From: Novosphingobium sp. Gsoil 351
GTDB taxonomy: Bacteria > Pseudomonadota > Alphaproteobacteria > Sphingomonadales > Sphingomonadaceae
Direction: 5' to 3'
Assembly (NCBI RefSeq): GCF_009707465.1
Contig: NZ_CP046120.1
Location: 2,881,501-2,945,500 of the forward strand
DNA length: 64,000 bases
Part shown: positions 34,220 through 43,031 of the stretch, in pieces
Numbering within the stretch: position 1 is the first letter of the stretch
How the letters are laid out: the number at the start of each line of letters is the position of its first letter
Program-made: the position numbers and the translations under genes
Notes under the pieces: generated by a model
Told to the model about the DNA's origin: nothing
Databases searched by the model: none
The model's input: the letters and a program-made list of their open reading frames with translations, nothing else

Positions 34220-34558
34220 TTAGCTGGACCGCATGAGATGCGAGGTTTCCCCGAGGCCGCGACCAATCAGGCGCTGAACTGCCTCGGCGCGAAGAACACC
34301 CCAGACGCTCGCCCAGTGATCGATACCGGCAAGTTGGGACGGCAGGAGTTCCAAAGCGATGGTGGGCCGCTCGGACAGCGTAGGAGTCGATGGGCGGACC
34401 TTCTGTGCGACACCCCGGTTCCGAAACACATATCCAGATATTTGGTCGTCGAGCGGCGCAAATGGGTTGCTATAGCCATCCACCTCGCGTCCGGGCTTCG
34501 CCCCGGCAGCGCGGATCATGGTGACTTGTTCGTCGTGCAATAGCTGGTTCAACGGCAT
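34220..34558 (-). CDS. Hypothetical protein
   Basis: A 112-residue protein starting MPLNQLLHDEQVTMIRAAGA, with an AAGGGGAAC ribosome site in front. The first 15 residues look like a short amphipathic helix found in small alphaproteobacterial proteins of unknown role; the rest (LPSQLAGIDHWASVWGVLRA) is unassigned. An opposite-strand frame (34238-34543) overlaps it but lacks a ribosome site. Confidence 0.5.
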   Translation of the reverse strand: MPLNQLLHDEQVTMIRAAGAKPGREVDGYSNPFAPLDDQISGYVFRNRGVAQKVRPSTPTLSERPTIALELLPSQLAGIDHWASVWGVLRAEAVQRLIGRGLGETSHLMRSS

Positions 34559-34860
34559 GAACGTTCCCCTTGGTGCGGGGGCTCGTCGTATCCCTCAGTC
34601 AACGCCGGCAGGTTGGCGGATGATGATTGGCCATAACACGGATAGCGGTTCTAGCGGCCATCAATTCGCCCGGTGGGCTCTCAGAGGACGACCAGCCGCC
34701 GATCTGCACGGGCGCGCTCTGGCTTATTGCAGGTGAAGGGGAACAACCCTGCCTGCCAACCATATCTTCCATGTGCCGGACATGACTGGCTCAATCCGAC
34801 AGCAAAGCGAAAGCGCATGACCTCACAGCAGCAAGGCACATCGCCGGGCTCAATCCTACC
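34559..34860. other. Intergenic stretch without recognisable gene
   Basis: About 300 bp between a divergent hypothetical gene and the CoA-transferase. Short frames are present but lack ribosome sites and protein-like composition. It presumably contains the promoters of both neighbours; no clear hexamers were found. Confidence 0.4.
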
Positions 34861-36177
34861 GTGGGCGACGACGCCTTGAACGTAGCGGATATCTATCGTT
34901 CGAAGCTGACAACGCCCACGCAGGCGGTTGAAGCCATCTTGTCCGGGTCCTGCCTAGCGATGGGCATGGCGACGGCAGAGCCCCCCGCGCTGCTCACTGC
35001 GCTTGCCGATCGAGTGGAAGGCGGCCTGCTTTCGGACCTAAGGCTCTGGTATTTCCATTCAATGGACCATGCGGCGAAGACGATCCTGCGCAAGGATCTC
35101 TTGGACCGGGTCCGGCCTCACTGCATGTTTTTGAGCAGCGTCGAGCGAGATCTGCTCAGGCAGCTTGATGGGCGAGAAAGTATTCCCATCGAGTTCGTGC
35201 CGACGGCCTTCAGCGAGTCCTCGCGCCTTCTTTCAGAGCGGGTGAAGCCGAACACGTTTATCACCACAGTCTCGCCGATGGACCGCCACGGCTATTTCAC
35301 ATTTGGGACCAGCAACGACTACGGTTCCACTGTCGCTCGCTCGGCCCAGCATCTTATCGTCGAGGTGAACCGGTACATGCCGCGGGTGTTCGGCGACTCG
35401 CTGCTCCACGTCTCGGAAGTTGATGCCATCGTCGAGTACAATACACCCTTGCCCGAGGTTGCTTTCAAGAGGCCCGCTGCCGAGGACGAGACCATCGCGC
35501 GAACGATTGCCGCAATGATCGATGACGGCGCATGTCTGCAAATGGGTATTGGTTCGCTTCCAAACGCGGTCTGCGCAATGCTCAGCGGCCACCGCGATCT
35601 GGGCATCCATACCGAGCTGATGACACCCGGCCTTGCCAACCTCATCAAGTGCGGTGCCGTCACCAATCGCCTCAAAAAGACCTATGCCGGCCGGAGCGTC
35701 TTCACGTTCGCCATGGGCGATCGCGGCTTCTACGACTTCCTCGATGACAATCCTTCGATGCACAGCTTGCCTGTGCAGATCGTCAACGACCCCCGCCTGA
35801 TCGCCAAGAACGACGATGTCGTCTCGGTGAATGCGACGCTCCAGGTGGACCTCGGCGGAGCCTGCAACTCCGAGCACATGCTCGGCAAGCAGTACAGCGG
35901 AGCCGGGGGCCAACTCGATTTTGTCCGCGGCGCGGCAGCTTCGCTTCGAGGTAAGTCGATCATCGCCTGTCATTCAACCGCCAAAGGTGGGACGGTTTCG
36001 CGCATCGTCACCGCCCTCGACGGCCCGGTTACGACGCCCCGAAACGACAGCGACATTATCGTGACCGAATTTGGAGCGGTCGAGTTGAAGGGCAAGTCGC
36101 TCTCCGAACGCGCGCAAGCGTTAATCAGAATCGCCCATCCAAAGTTTCACGAACAGCTGGAAGCGAGCTGCCACTAA
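34861..36177 (+). CDS. Acetyl-CoA hydrolase/transferase family (4-hydroxybutyrate CoA-transferase-like)
   Basis: A 438-residue class I CoA-transferase of the AcH family, which moves CoA between acetyl-CoA and short acids such as 4-hydroxybutyrate, butyrate or succinate. LQMGIGSLPNAVCAML is the CoA-binding block, and GGACNSEHMLGK then YSGAGGQLDF the C-terminal catalytic region. A GTG at 34861 is the first plausible start, without a good ribosome site; the true start may be a few codons further. It is followed after 115 bp by a zinc alcohol dehydrogenase, together suggesting alcohol or hydroxy-acid metabolism. Confidence 0.85.
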   Translation: MGDDALNVADIYRSKLTTPTQAVEAILSGSCLAMGMATAEPPALLTALADRVEGGLLSDLRLWYFHSMDHAAKTILRKDLLDRVRPHCMFLSSVERDLLRQLDGRESIPIEFVPTAFSESSRLLSERVKPNTFITTVSPMDRHGYFTFGTSNDYGSTVARSAQHLIVEVNRYMPRVFGDSLLHVSEVDAIVEYNTPLPEVAFKRPAAEDETIARTIAAMIDDGACLQMGIGSLPNAVCAMLSGHRDLGIHTELMTPGLANLIKCGAVTNRLKKTYAGRSVFTFAMGDRGFYDFLDDNPSMHSLPVQIVNDPRLIAKNDDVVSVNATLQVDLGGACNSEHMLGKQYSGAGGQLDFVRGAAASLRGKSIIACHSTAKGGTVSRIVTALDGPVTTPRNDSDIIVTEFGAVELKGKSLSERAQALIRIAHPKFHEQLEASCH

Positions 36178-36291
36178 GTCCCAGCTCGGATCCAGCCTTC
36201 ATACAGACTGCGCCGCTTTCACTAGGAAATCAGGTCGCGCGCAAAATTTCCCCTCCGCACGAGCGCTGGGCAACCCGTATCGGAGATCAGC

Positions 36292-37365
36292 ATGTCACTC
36301 ATGAAAGCAGCCATATTCGTGGAGCCAGGCAGGATCGTTCTGGACGATAAGCGGATACCCGAAGTCGGTCCGACCGACGCGTTGATGAAGATCACCACGA
36401 CCACGATCTGCGGCACCGACGTTCATATCCTTAAAGGCGAGTATCCGGTCGCCAAGGGGCTCACTATCGGCCACGAGCCGGTCGGGATTATCGAGAAGCT
36501 CGGCTCCGGCGTAACCGGCTATGCCGAAGGCCAACGCGTGATCGCCGGCGCTATTACCCCAAGCGGCCACAGCTACGCTTCGCTGTGCGGCTGTCATTCC
36601 CAGGATGGACCGGGCACGGCTTCGGGCTTCAAGGCAGCGGGCGGCTGGCGCTTCGGCAATACCATCGACGGATGCCAGGCGGAATATGTACTCGTTCCCG
36701 ACGCCATGGCCAATCTTAGCCCAGTACCCGCCAACTTGACTGACGAGCAGGTGCTGATGTGCCCCGACATCATGTCGACCGGCTTTGCCGGGGCCGAAAA
36801 GGGCAAGGTCAGGATCGGCGATATCGTGGCGGTGTTTGCTTTAGGTCCGATCGGACTTTGTGCTGTGGCGGGCGCAAGCCTGATGGGCGCGACGACAATC
36901 ATCGGCGTCGATACGGTGCCGACGCGCCTTGAAGCTGCGCGCAAGCTCGGCGCGGATCGCGTGATCGATTTCGCGGCGGGCGATCCGGTCGCTGAGATCA
37001 TGCGGCTGACCGGAGGCCGAGGCGTAGATGTGGCGATCGAGGCGCTCGGCACCCAAGCCACCTTTGCATCCGCGTTGCGTGTTCTACGCCCCGGCGGGAC
37101 GCTTTCGAGCCTGGGCGTCTACTCGGGCGACCTCACCATTCCGGCCGATGCGTTCTCCGCAGGGCTTGGCGATAACAGCATCGTCACCTCGCTCTGCCCG
37201 GGCGGCAAGGACCGAATGAGGAGGCTGATGGAGGTTATCGCTTCCAACCGCGTCGATCTCAGTTCGATGGTGACCCACAGCTTCTCTCTGGACCGTATCG
37301 AGGACGCATATGAGCTGTTCGCCAATCAACGCGACGGGGTCCTCAAGGTGGCAATCAAGCCATGA
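36292..37365 (+). CDS. Zinc-dependent alcohol dehydrogenase (isopropanol dehydrogenase-like)
   Basis: A 357-residue medium-chain dehydrogenase. Catalytic zinc ligands are seen in TICGTDVH (Cys), IGHEPVG (His-Glu) and MCPDIMSTG (Asp), the pattern of tetrameric bacterial secondary-alcohol dehydrogenases. FALGPIGLCAV is the cofactor loop and GVDTVPTR the strand that usually sets NAD/NADP preference. A GGAG site lies 7 bp before the ATG. Possible substrates are short secondary alcohols. It sits 25 bp upstream of the frameshifted permease. Confidence 0.9.
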   Translation: MSLMKAAIFVEPGRIVLDDKRIPEVGPTDALMKITTTTICGTDVHILKGEYPVAKGLTIGHEPVGIIEKLGSGVTGYAEGQRVIAGAITPSGHSYASLCGCHSQDGPGTASGFKAAGGWRFGNTIDGCQAEYVLVPDAMANLSPVPANLTDEQVLMCPDIMSTGFAGAEKGKVRIGDIVAVFALGPIGLCAVAGASLMGATTIIGVDTVPTRLEAARKLGADRVIDFAAGDPVAEIMRLTGGRGVDVAIEALGTQATFASALRVLRPGGTLSSLGVYSGDLTIPADAFSAGLGDNSIVTSLCPGGKDRMRRLMEVIASNRVDLSSMVTHSFSLDRIEDAYELFANQRDGVLKVAIKP

Positions 37366-37390
37366 CTGAGAGATTGGTTATGCCGCGCGG

Positions 37391-38558
37391 ATGGGAGAAG
37401 CGGAAATCCATACCAAAGCGGACCGCGTGCGAGTCTCTCTCGTGATTCCGGCCGACGACGAGAAACGCCCAGGCGAGATAGCTTCAGAGCGAGGTGGCCG
37501 GGTGCGGCTGGCGGGACGACGCTACGTCACCATCGCCATCGTGCTGATTGCGCTGTGGATCATCCAAAGTTTCCTAGTCCCATTGGCTTGGGCCGCGGTC
37601 CTCGCGGTCACCTTCTGGCCGCTTTATTCGCGCGCGTCGGCACGGGTGAAACAGCACTGGGCGGTGCCGCTGCTTTTTACTGCTGCCACCGCGGTAGTCT
37701 TGATGATCCCGCTGTTCGTCGCTGGAATCGAGGCCGCACGGGACAGCAAGGCTGCACTGGCGTGGTTGGCGCGATCCCAGCAGACCGGCATCGCTCCTCC
37801 CACCTGGCTTCACAGCCTTCCTGTTGTCGGCCGCAACCTTGCCCACTTCTGGCTCGACCAGGTCGGCACACCCGAAGCCGCTCGAGACTTTCTGGGTAAC
37901 CTGAACGCAAGTGCCGTGTTTAGCTTCACTGGTGTGGTCGGCGCGCAGCTGGCCCGTGCATCGATGTTGGTGTTGGTAACGCTCCTCACACTTTATGCCC
38001 TGCTCCGCCACGGTGAACGCCTCGGCTCACATTCCCGAGCCATCGCGACGCGGCTCCTGGGAGACTTTGGCTCACGATTTACGGACCGTCTCGTCACCGC
38101 GATCAGGGGGGACGGTGGCAGGAACGGTGTTAGTGGCACTCGGAGAGGGGACCTTGATCGGCATTGGCTATGCGCTTGCGGGCGTGCCACGAGCCTTCCT
38201 GTTCGCGGTCCTCACCGTCGGATTTGCCATGTTGCCGTTCGGCGCGTGGGCCATCTTCACCGTCGCAACCGTCGTTTTGCTGTTGCAAGGCGCCGTAGCC
38301 GCCGGGGCCATCCTGTTCGCCGCGGCCGTAGGAATCATGCTGATTGGGGACAACTTCGTCCAGCCGGCACTTATCGGAAACTCGGTTCGGCTGCCATTCC
38401 TTCTCGCGTTCGTGGGGACCTTCGGGGGGCTTGAAACACTTGGGCTTGTCGGCCTTTTCCTGGGCCCGGTGGTGATGGCGATCCTCATTCTGGTCTGGCA
38501 GGAAGCCATGGCTCCAGGCGCCGCGGAACCGTTGTTACCGCCCGACCGCGTGAACTGA
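37391..38558 (+). pseudogene. AI-2E family permease (PerM-like) with one frameshift
   Basis: Two frames together give a full-length, about 388-residue AI-2E/PerM transporter. The first (from 37391) covers the N-terminal helices (YVTIAIVLIALWIIQSFLV, SMLVLVTLLTLYALLRHGE) up to RLVTAIRG; the second continues TVAGTVLVALGEGTLIGIGY through FLLAFVGTFGG and LGPVVMAIL to the stop at 38558. The break is at a run of six G (38106-38111): five G would restore AIRGTVAGTV in frame. No other damage is seen, so this is a recent indel, an assembly error, or conceivably phase variation. Confidence 0.85.
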
Positions 38559-38726
38559 AACCGGTGGGTCTGCCCAACCCAATGGCGCCGGCCACGACTC
38601 CAGAATTCACCTTACTATCGCAAGCCAGACCTGCTAAGCAGTTGTCATCACCTGCACTTTTCGCAAGCATCCTGTGACAGAGAGCCTTGGTCGTGCTCCC
38701 GCTTGCAGCGAAATCAGGTGTTCCCC

Positions 38727-39317
38727 ATGCCGAAGCTGCCTCATACAATGCCCGGGAGCGGTCGGGCTATCCGGTCTCCGCACACGCCGAGCTCCGAGCG
38801 GCCGCGCAGTCCGCTGGATAGGGCTCGAATCGAAGTGCAGACGGCCCCTGCCGGCCTGGGGCGACGTCCAAAGTTGGAAGACGCGGGCGAGCAAACCGAG
38901 ATCCACGAAACGGACTTGGCAGCGCTGGTCCCGCGCTTCTACGAGCAAGTTCGTCGCGATGCGCTGATCGGTCCGGTCTTTGATGGCGCAATCGACGATT
39001 GGGATACCCATCTCGAGAAACTGATGGCGTTCTGGTCGTCGGTGATGCTGACCAGTGGCCGCTACAAAGGCAACCCAGTCGCTGCCCACGCGAAACACCT
39101 GGCAACCATTACGCCAGCAATGTTCGACCGCTGGCTCGATATCTGGGCCGAAGTCACCGACCAAATTCTGCCGCCAGCCGCCGCGCAGGCGTTGCAGACG
39201 AAGGCCGGGCGGATCGCCGAAAGCCTCAAGCTCGCCTTGTATTTTCGCCTACCCCCAGCGACCGGGATGCCCATCTCGATGCGCGACAGTAGTCAGACTG
39301 GACAGCATAGTGACTAA
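38727..39317 (+). CDS. Group III truncated haemoglobin
   Basis: A 196-residue protein; residues about 60-180 are a trHb3 domain with its hallmarks [31 protein letters not shown] and AHAKH, which supplies the proximal histidine region. The first 55 residues are a basic, proline-rich extension not usual for the family. The ATG at 38727 has AGGTG 7 bp upstream. Group III globins are linked to NO or oxygen chemistry. The stop lies inside the alternative oxidase start, so both are translated together. Confidence 0.9.
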   Translation: MPKLPHTMPGSGRAIRSPHTPSSERPRSPLDRARIEVQTAPAGLGRRPKLEDAGEQTEIHETDLAALVPRFYEQVRRDALIGPVFDGAIDDWDTHLEKLMAFWSSVMLTSGRYKGNPVAAHAKHLATITPAMFDRWLDIWAEVTDQILPPAAAQALQTKAGRIAESLKLALYFRLPPATGMPISMRDSSQTGQHSD

Positions 39318-40032
39318 TTCGATCCTCGCTCCTGACGAACTTGCCCTCCACGAAGAGCGTTTCGGCGAACCCGACGTTCACCATCCGCCGTCGGGGTTCT
39401 CAGATCGCTTCGCGCTGGGCTTTACCAAGCTGCTCCGGGTCACCGCCGATACCTTTTTTGCCAAGCGCTACGGCCATCGCGCCATCGTTCTCGAAACGGT
39501 TGCTGCGGTGCCAGGTATGGTGGGAGCCATGGTCACGCATCTTGGATGTCTGCGGCGGATGCGCGACGACAAAGGCTGGATCCGGACCTTGATGGAGGAG
39601 GCCGAGAACGAGCGAATGCATCTCATGACCTTCATCGAGATTGCCAAGCCAACGCTGTTCGAGCGCTTGGTCATCCTGCTTGTGCAGGGCGTGTTTCTCG
39701 CTGGCTTTACCTTGCTGTATCTGATCTCCTCGCGGACCGCGCATCGGGTCGTGGGCTATTTCGAGGAAGAGGCGGTGGTCAGTTACACGCTGTATTTAAA
39801 GGAGATTGACGAGGGCCGATCGGCCAACGTCCCCGCTCCGGCGATCGCCAAGCACTATTGGAAGATGCGCGACGATGCCACTCTTCGCGATGTCGTGCTC
39901 CTCGTGCGCGCAGACGAAGCGCATCACCGCGACATCAATCACGGCTTTGCGAGCCAGCTGGCCGGTAAGACAGTCGATCGATCGCTTGCGGCTCCCTATC
40001 CCGCGCACGCGACCGAGATACGGCTTGGATGA
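39310..40032 (+). CDS. Alternative oxidase (AOX, di-iron ubiquinol oxidase)
   Basis: A 240-residue membrane-bound di-iron carboxylate protein that passes electrons from ubiquinol to oxygen without pumping protons and resists cyanide and NO. All four ligand motifs are present: [23 protein letters not shown] and RADEAHH. Two hydrophobic segments ([19 protein letters not shown] in the middle) match the interfacial helices. The GTG at 39310 overlaps the haemoglobin end by 8 bp; longer upstream frames lie within the globin gene. Bacterial AOX is rare but known from Novosphingobium. Confidence 0.92.
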   Translation: MTNSILAPDELALHEERFGEPDVHHPPSGFSDRFALGFTKLLRVTADTFFAKRYGHRAIVLETVAAVPGMVGAMVTHLGCLRRMRDDKGWIRTLMEEAENERMHLMTFIEIAKPTLFERLVILLVQGVFLAGFTLLYLISSRTAHRVVGYFEEEAVVSYTLYLKEIDEGRSANVPAPAIAKHYWKMRDDATLRDVVLLVRADEAHHRDINHGFASQLAGKTVDRSLAAPYPAHATEIRLG

Positions 40033-40322
40033 TTGATATGAAGCTGAGCCCCTCGCCCGAGCCCTACCGCACGACGCCCATATTCGACGAGGTGACGTTG
40101 CCTGCGGCGCTGCGGCGTGAGCATCGCACCAAACCGGGTGTCTGGGGAGTGGTTCGCATATTCGAGGGGCAACTGAAGCTATCGGTCATTGAACCGCCAC
40201 AGGAGCTCATGCTTTCGCCAGGTTCGCCTGGATTGCTGCTGCCAGACCAACCGCATTTGGTGGAGCCGATTGGATCGATGCGGATGCAGGTTGAGTTTTA
40301 CAATCAGCCACCGGAACTTTGA
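40029..40322 (+). CDS. DUF1971 / TehB-N-like cupin protein
   Basis: A 97-residue single-domain beta-barrel protein. [35 protein letters not shown] and [18 protein letters not shown] match DUF1971, seen at the N-terminus of TehB-like tellurite proteins and alone next to globin genes. Function unknown; a small-molecule or haem/NO-related role is guessed from context. It overlaps the AOX stop by 4 bp (ATGA), forming a three-gene operon. Confidence 0.88.
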   Translation: MIDMKLSPSPEPYRTTPIFDEVTLPAALRREHRTKPGVWGVVRIFEGQLKLSVIEPPQELMLSPGSPGLLLPDQPHLVEPIGSMRMQVEFYNQPPEL

Positions 40323-40472
40323 TGAGATACCCTCGCCAGGCAACTTGACAGTAGAGGAGGGTCTGGATTTTAGTGCCGGCCACTACTGCAGCTGGGCGGC
40401 ATCTCCCCAAGCTGGCATCGACTCACTTGGCAAGTGACCCTCGCTTTCCGCGGCCATCCCGGCCGTGGGAGA

Positions 40473-40878
40473 ATGGTCATGGCACATACCCAGTATGAGC
40501 CGAAGTTTGCTGCTCGCCGGCCGTGGAACGATGGTCGCATGGTTGGAGCAAAGAAGCCGCTCAAGCCGAAGGAAGTTTGGGCAATCCGCTTCTTCCTCGA
40601 GCACGAAGGCAGGGTTCGTGACCGGGCGCTGTTCGATCTCGCCATCAACAGCAAGCTTCGAGGCTGTGAACGAATGGACTTCTGCAATCGGTCTTCCGCA
40701 ACGTGACCACGGCACGCACTCACTCCGACGCGCCAAGGCAGCTCTGGTCTACAAGCGGACCGGCAATCTGCGCGCGGTGCAAATTCTGCTCGGCCATACT
40801 AAGATCGAGACGACGGTTCGCTATCTTGGCGTCGACGTCGAAGACGCGCTGATCCTGTCGGAACACACCGAAATCTGA
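40473..40878 (+). pseudogene. Tyrosine recombinase / integrase remnant with internal deletion
   Basis: The start frame (ATG 40473) reads PWNDGRMVGAKKPLKPKEVW and RDRALFDLAINSKLRGCE, the N-terminal half of the short (about 200-residue) alphaproteobacterial integrases. A different frame then gives WTSAIGLPQRDHGTHSLRRA and LLGHTKIETTVRYLGVDVED, their C-terminal half with the HxLRR and GHTKxExTVRYLG catalytic blocks including the nucleophile tyrosine. About 70 central codons are missing at roughly 40665 and the frames do not match, so it is inactive. A TTGACA promoter element lies upstream at 40345-40350. It borders the run of small hypothetical genes to its right. Confidence 0.8.
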
Positions 40879-40883
40879 ACTCT

Positions 40884-40912
40884 TGGGGCGCGTCGCTCTT
40901 GCGGACGCGCCC
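40884..40912 (+). terminator. Hairpin behind the integrase remnant
   Basis: GGGCGCGTC and GACGCGCCC form a 9-bp stem just after the integrase stop, followed by a weak T-tract (TGCATTT). Position and shape suggest a plus-strand terminator. Confidence 0.5.
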
Positions 40913-41087
40913 TGCATTTCGCAACCAGATCTCGTCCGTTGTGGGGTGGTTTTGCGACGTCCTGGGCGTCTGGCATACCGCATTGGTCTGCGCGTTTCAG
41001 TGCGATCTGTTGGCCGCAATCAACTGATTGCGGGTAGCACTACTAGAGGGGAAAAGACCCTCTCGTCGCCGTCGACCAATCTGGCCC

Positions 41088-41282
41088 TTAGCGACGACCT
41101 TCAAGCCACAGGAGCGCGGCCAGTCCACCGGCAACCAGCACCGCGACCCAGCTAACACCCTGGCTCACCGTGTGGTCGCCGAACGTGACGGGAAACGGCT
41201 TCACTACGCGATAGAGGTGGACTAGCGCGATTGCCGCGAAAATTACTGATGCGAGTGAGGTGAACGGCTTACGAGCGATCAT
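41088..41282 (-). CDS. Small membrane protein, intact copy of a duplicated gene
   Basis: A 64-residue protein with two hydrophobic helices (SLASVIFAAIALVHLYRVV and VSWVAVLVAGGLAALLWL) separated by a short polar loop. GGGAGG lies 5 bp before the ATG at 41282. Function unknown. Its first 19 codons and its 5' region are repeated at 43756-43916, where the gene is broken. Confidence 0.7.
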   Translation of the reverse strand: MIARKPFTSLASVIFAAIALVHLYRVVKPFPVTFGDHTVSQGVSWVAVLVAGGLAALLWLEGRR

Positions 41283-41390
41283 AATCGCCTCCCATTCTGT
41301 CCGCCCGACAATACGTCTCATCTGCCCTTAGTGGTAGCTGGAAATCGCTCAGCCTGCGGCAGTCTCTCGGGCATGCGCGGTTTTGTCCGC
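41230..41390. repeat. Direct repeat, copy A (161 bp)
   Basis: Copy A of an ungapped 161-bp direct repeat whose copy B is at 43756-43916, 2,526 bp away; by hand I count about 14 differences (roughly 91% identity). It spans the 3' end of one small gene (ending ARETAAG), the intergenic promoter and ribosome site, and the first codons of the next. In copy A both genes are intact. Confidence 0.85.
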
Positions 41391-41558
41391 GTCGATCGCC
41401 ATGTGGGCCTTGGCTCGTAGCTCGACGCGACCCTCACCCGGCTCTGCATCGATCGTAACCGCCAATGGGACCTCGCTATTGGGCGGAGCAATGATCGCGC
41501 GCCGGTCCCCTTGGTATGAGATGCGATAGTCTCGATACTCATCGTGCCAAATCGGCAT
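41349..41558 (-). CDS. Small hypothetical protein
   Basis: A 69-residue soluble protein (MPIWHDEYRDYRISYQGDR, then PLAVTIDAEPGEGRVELRAK, ending ARETAAG). AAGGAG precedes the ATG at 41558. The alternation of beta-strand-like stretches suggests a small beta fold; no family recognised. Its last codons recur at the edge of repeat copy B. It lies 66 bp upstream of the small membrane protein gene. Confidence 0.65.
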   Translation of the reverse strand: MPIWHDEYRDYRISYQGDRRAIIAPPNSEVPLAVTIDAEPGEGRVELRAKAHMAIDADKTAHARETAAG

Positions 41559-41721
41559 CGGACCCACTCCTTGATTGGAGACCCTGCGCAATCATACCCC
41601 TCCGCGGAGCGAGAGCATCATGAAAACGCCCGCCTGCTCGCCGTTGCTCTGCTAAAGAAAACCCTGCCGAAGCGGCGCAGGATCGACAAGACGCGGGTCT
41701 CGGCGGGGCCATTGCCGCGGA

Positions 41722-41874
41722 TCAATTTCCCCAGTCGTTGCTCTCACCGGCGAGATGGGCACTCCTCACAGCCATATACTGCTGCCCGCGGTGAAGCAGC
41801 GATCGGGGAGATTCACCTGCGCTCCACATCCACACGGCGGCGACAATGACCAGGAAGGAGATGAAGCGGATCAT
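41722..41874 (-). CDS. Very small membrane protein (50 residues)
   Basis: Reads MIRFISFLVIVAAVWMWSAG followed by a basic, polar tail ending SNDWGN. One strong hydrophobic helix at the N-terminus. It starts 6 bp after the stop of the hypothetical gene at 41881, so translational coupling could replace the missing ribosome site; a GTG immediately upstream is an alternative start. No family recognised. The remaining gap to 41558 holds only a weak hairpin near 41660. Confidence 0.5.
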   Translation of the reverse strand: MIRFISFLVIVAAVWMWSAGESPRSLLHRGQQYMAVRSAHLAGESNDWGN

Positions 41875-41880
41875 CACGCA

Positions 41881-42186
41881 TTAGCAGGGCGACGGTTGCC
41901 AGTCTGCTTCGCTCAGGCTGTCGGCCAACTTCGACCGGATCGAGCGAAGCCTCTCGCGCGCGATTTCGGTGGCCTCGGCATCGCGCTTGCGGAGAGCCCA
42001 TTCCAAACGTAACAGCGCGACGGAGAGGTCTTCGGTAGCCCTCAAGGTTTCGTCCGCAGCGCGCTCGTCGCGAAGTGTAGTGGACGCCCCATGAATCAGA
42101 CCGAAAGCCCCGGCGGGTATGCGTCCATCGTCGGCTGCAAGATCGATCATCTCGCACACGCTCGAAAGGATGTTTTCTGCGAGCAT
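41881..42186 (-). CDS. Hypothetical helical protein
   Basis: A 101-residue protein, mostly helical: MLAENILSSVCEMIDLAADD, then LRATEDLSVALLRLEWALRK and ARERLRSIRSKLADSL. AAGGGGACC is a good ribosome site. TTAACCAT, the alphaproteobacterial CtrA half-site, lies about 40 bp upstream, but one half-site is weak evidence. Function unknown. Confidence 0.65.
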   Translation of the reverse strand: MLAENILSSVCEMIDLAADDGRIPAGAFGLIHGASTTLRDERAADETLRATEDLSVALLRLEWALRKRDAEATEIARERLRSIRSKLADSLSEADWQPSPC

Positions 42187-42656
42187 TGTTGGTCCCCTTG
42201 TCCAGCTTCCTTTAATTTATGATGGTTAACGCATCGTAAAGTCGGCGGGGCTGATCCACGCTGGCTCGCGGTGATTGGCCGGTTCGTGAAAACGCCACTC
42301 GGTTAAAAAACCCCCGCCGAAGCGAGGGTCAGGAGGGTCGCCGGGTGAAGCTCTACCCGGCGGTGAGTCGAGGCAATATCGATTCTCGAAGGCCCAGGCG
42401 ACGCCCTGAACGACCATTGCCTTGACCATGGCGCGCATTAGCACGCGTATTGGTACAGGCTCATTATCGCTGACCCGTCCTGAGTTCTGCGCCCGGCGCT
42501 GGCCATAGCAGCCGATCCAATCTCGACCGCTTATTCGTCAAGCGCGGTGGAGCGGGGCGACCGGAAAAAGGTAACTCGCCGCACGGCGGGCTTATGCGTG
42601 CTTTCAGCGGCGGCCATCGCATAGGCTGAAGGTTGAATACCCTGACTTCAGGCGGG
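42187..42656. other. Intergenic stretch with two hairpins
   Basis: About 470 bp. Besides the minus-strand terminator at 42303-42328 it contains the 8-bp stem CGCCGGGT/ACCCGGCG near 42338-42363. A 72-codon frame at 42226-42444 spans both hairpins and is not credible. Nothing else was recognised. Confidence 0.5.
42303..42328 (-). terminator. Rho-independent terminator behind the small cytochrome gene
   Basis: On the minus strand CCCTCGC-TTCG-GCGGGGG followed by TTTTTT, a classic stable tetraloop hairpin with one mismatch. It is the downstream end of the transcript carrying the cytochrome gene at 42657-43031. The same element occurs in the opposite orientation at 43397-43420. Confidence 0.8.
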
Positions 42657-43031
42657 TTAGCGTGGTGAGCGAAGCGACATAATATAAGCTGCCGCGATCT
42701 CTGCTTCGTCCTCGTCGAGTTTGATAGACATCGCATCCGGTGTCTCGTGCCCATCGCGAAAGAACGCGCGTAGAGTACTTTGATTGAACTCCATGTCGTT
42801 CGCGACTGCCACGAAACTCGGTGCTTGCGGATTGGGCGGCTCGATTCCTGGGCGCACCGAGTGGCATCCGCTACATTGCGCTTCAACGAACGAAAGCCCG
42901 CGCGTCACCTGCATTTGATTGAGGTTGCCCAAGTCGGCAGTCGACGTTGAACCGGGGCGACTGTCCCCGGCGTGTCCGCACGCGCCCAACAAGGTCGCGG
43001 ACATCGCGAATAACGGACGGAAAAATGACAT
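42657..43031 (-). CDS. Small c-type cytochrome, lipoprotein
   Basis: A 124-residue protein. MSATLLGACG is a lipobox with the acylated Cys near residue 18, so it is anchored to a membrane facing the periplasm. QCSGCHSV is the haem-binding CxxCH and ETPDAMSIKL provides the axial Met, so a complete mono-haem cytochrome. The ATG at 43031 is preceded by AAAGG. The frame stays open for about 60 codons upstream (DEEVRTNDWPDILAVSLALT) without a start, possibly a remnant of another gene. Electron-transfer partner unknown. Confidence 0.8.
   Translation of the reverse strand: MSFFRPLFAMSATLLGACGHAGDSRPGSTSTADLGNLNQMQVTRGLSFVEAQCSGCHSVRPGIEPPNPQAPSFVAVANDMEFNQSTLRAFFRDGHETPDAMSIKLDEDEAEIAAAYIMSLRSPR

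Noticed and set aside
42203..42232. CtrA binding site (TTAACCAT) upstream of the gene at 41881
   Set aside because: One half-site matches, but the partner TTAA is at the wrong spacing; kept only as a remark.
42226..42444. 72-codon minus-strand gene
   Set aside because: Its frame reads through a strong terminator hairpin and a second stem-loop, so coding is unlikely.
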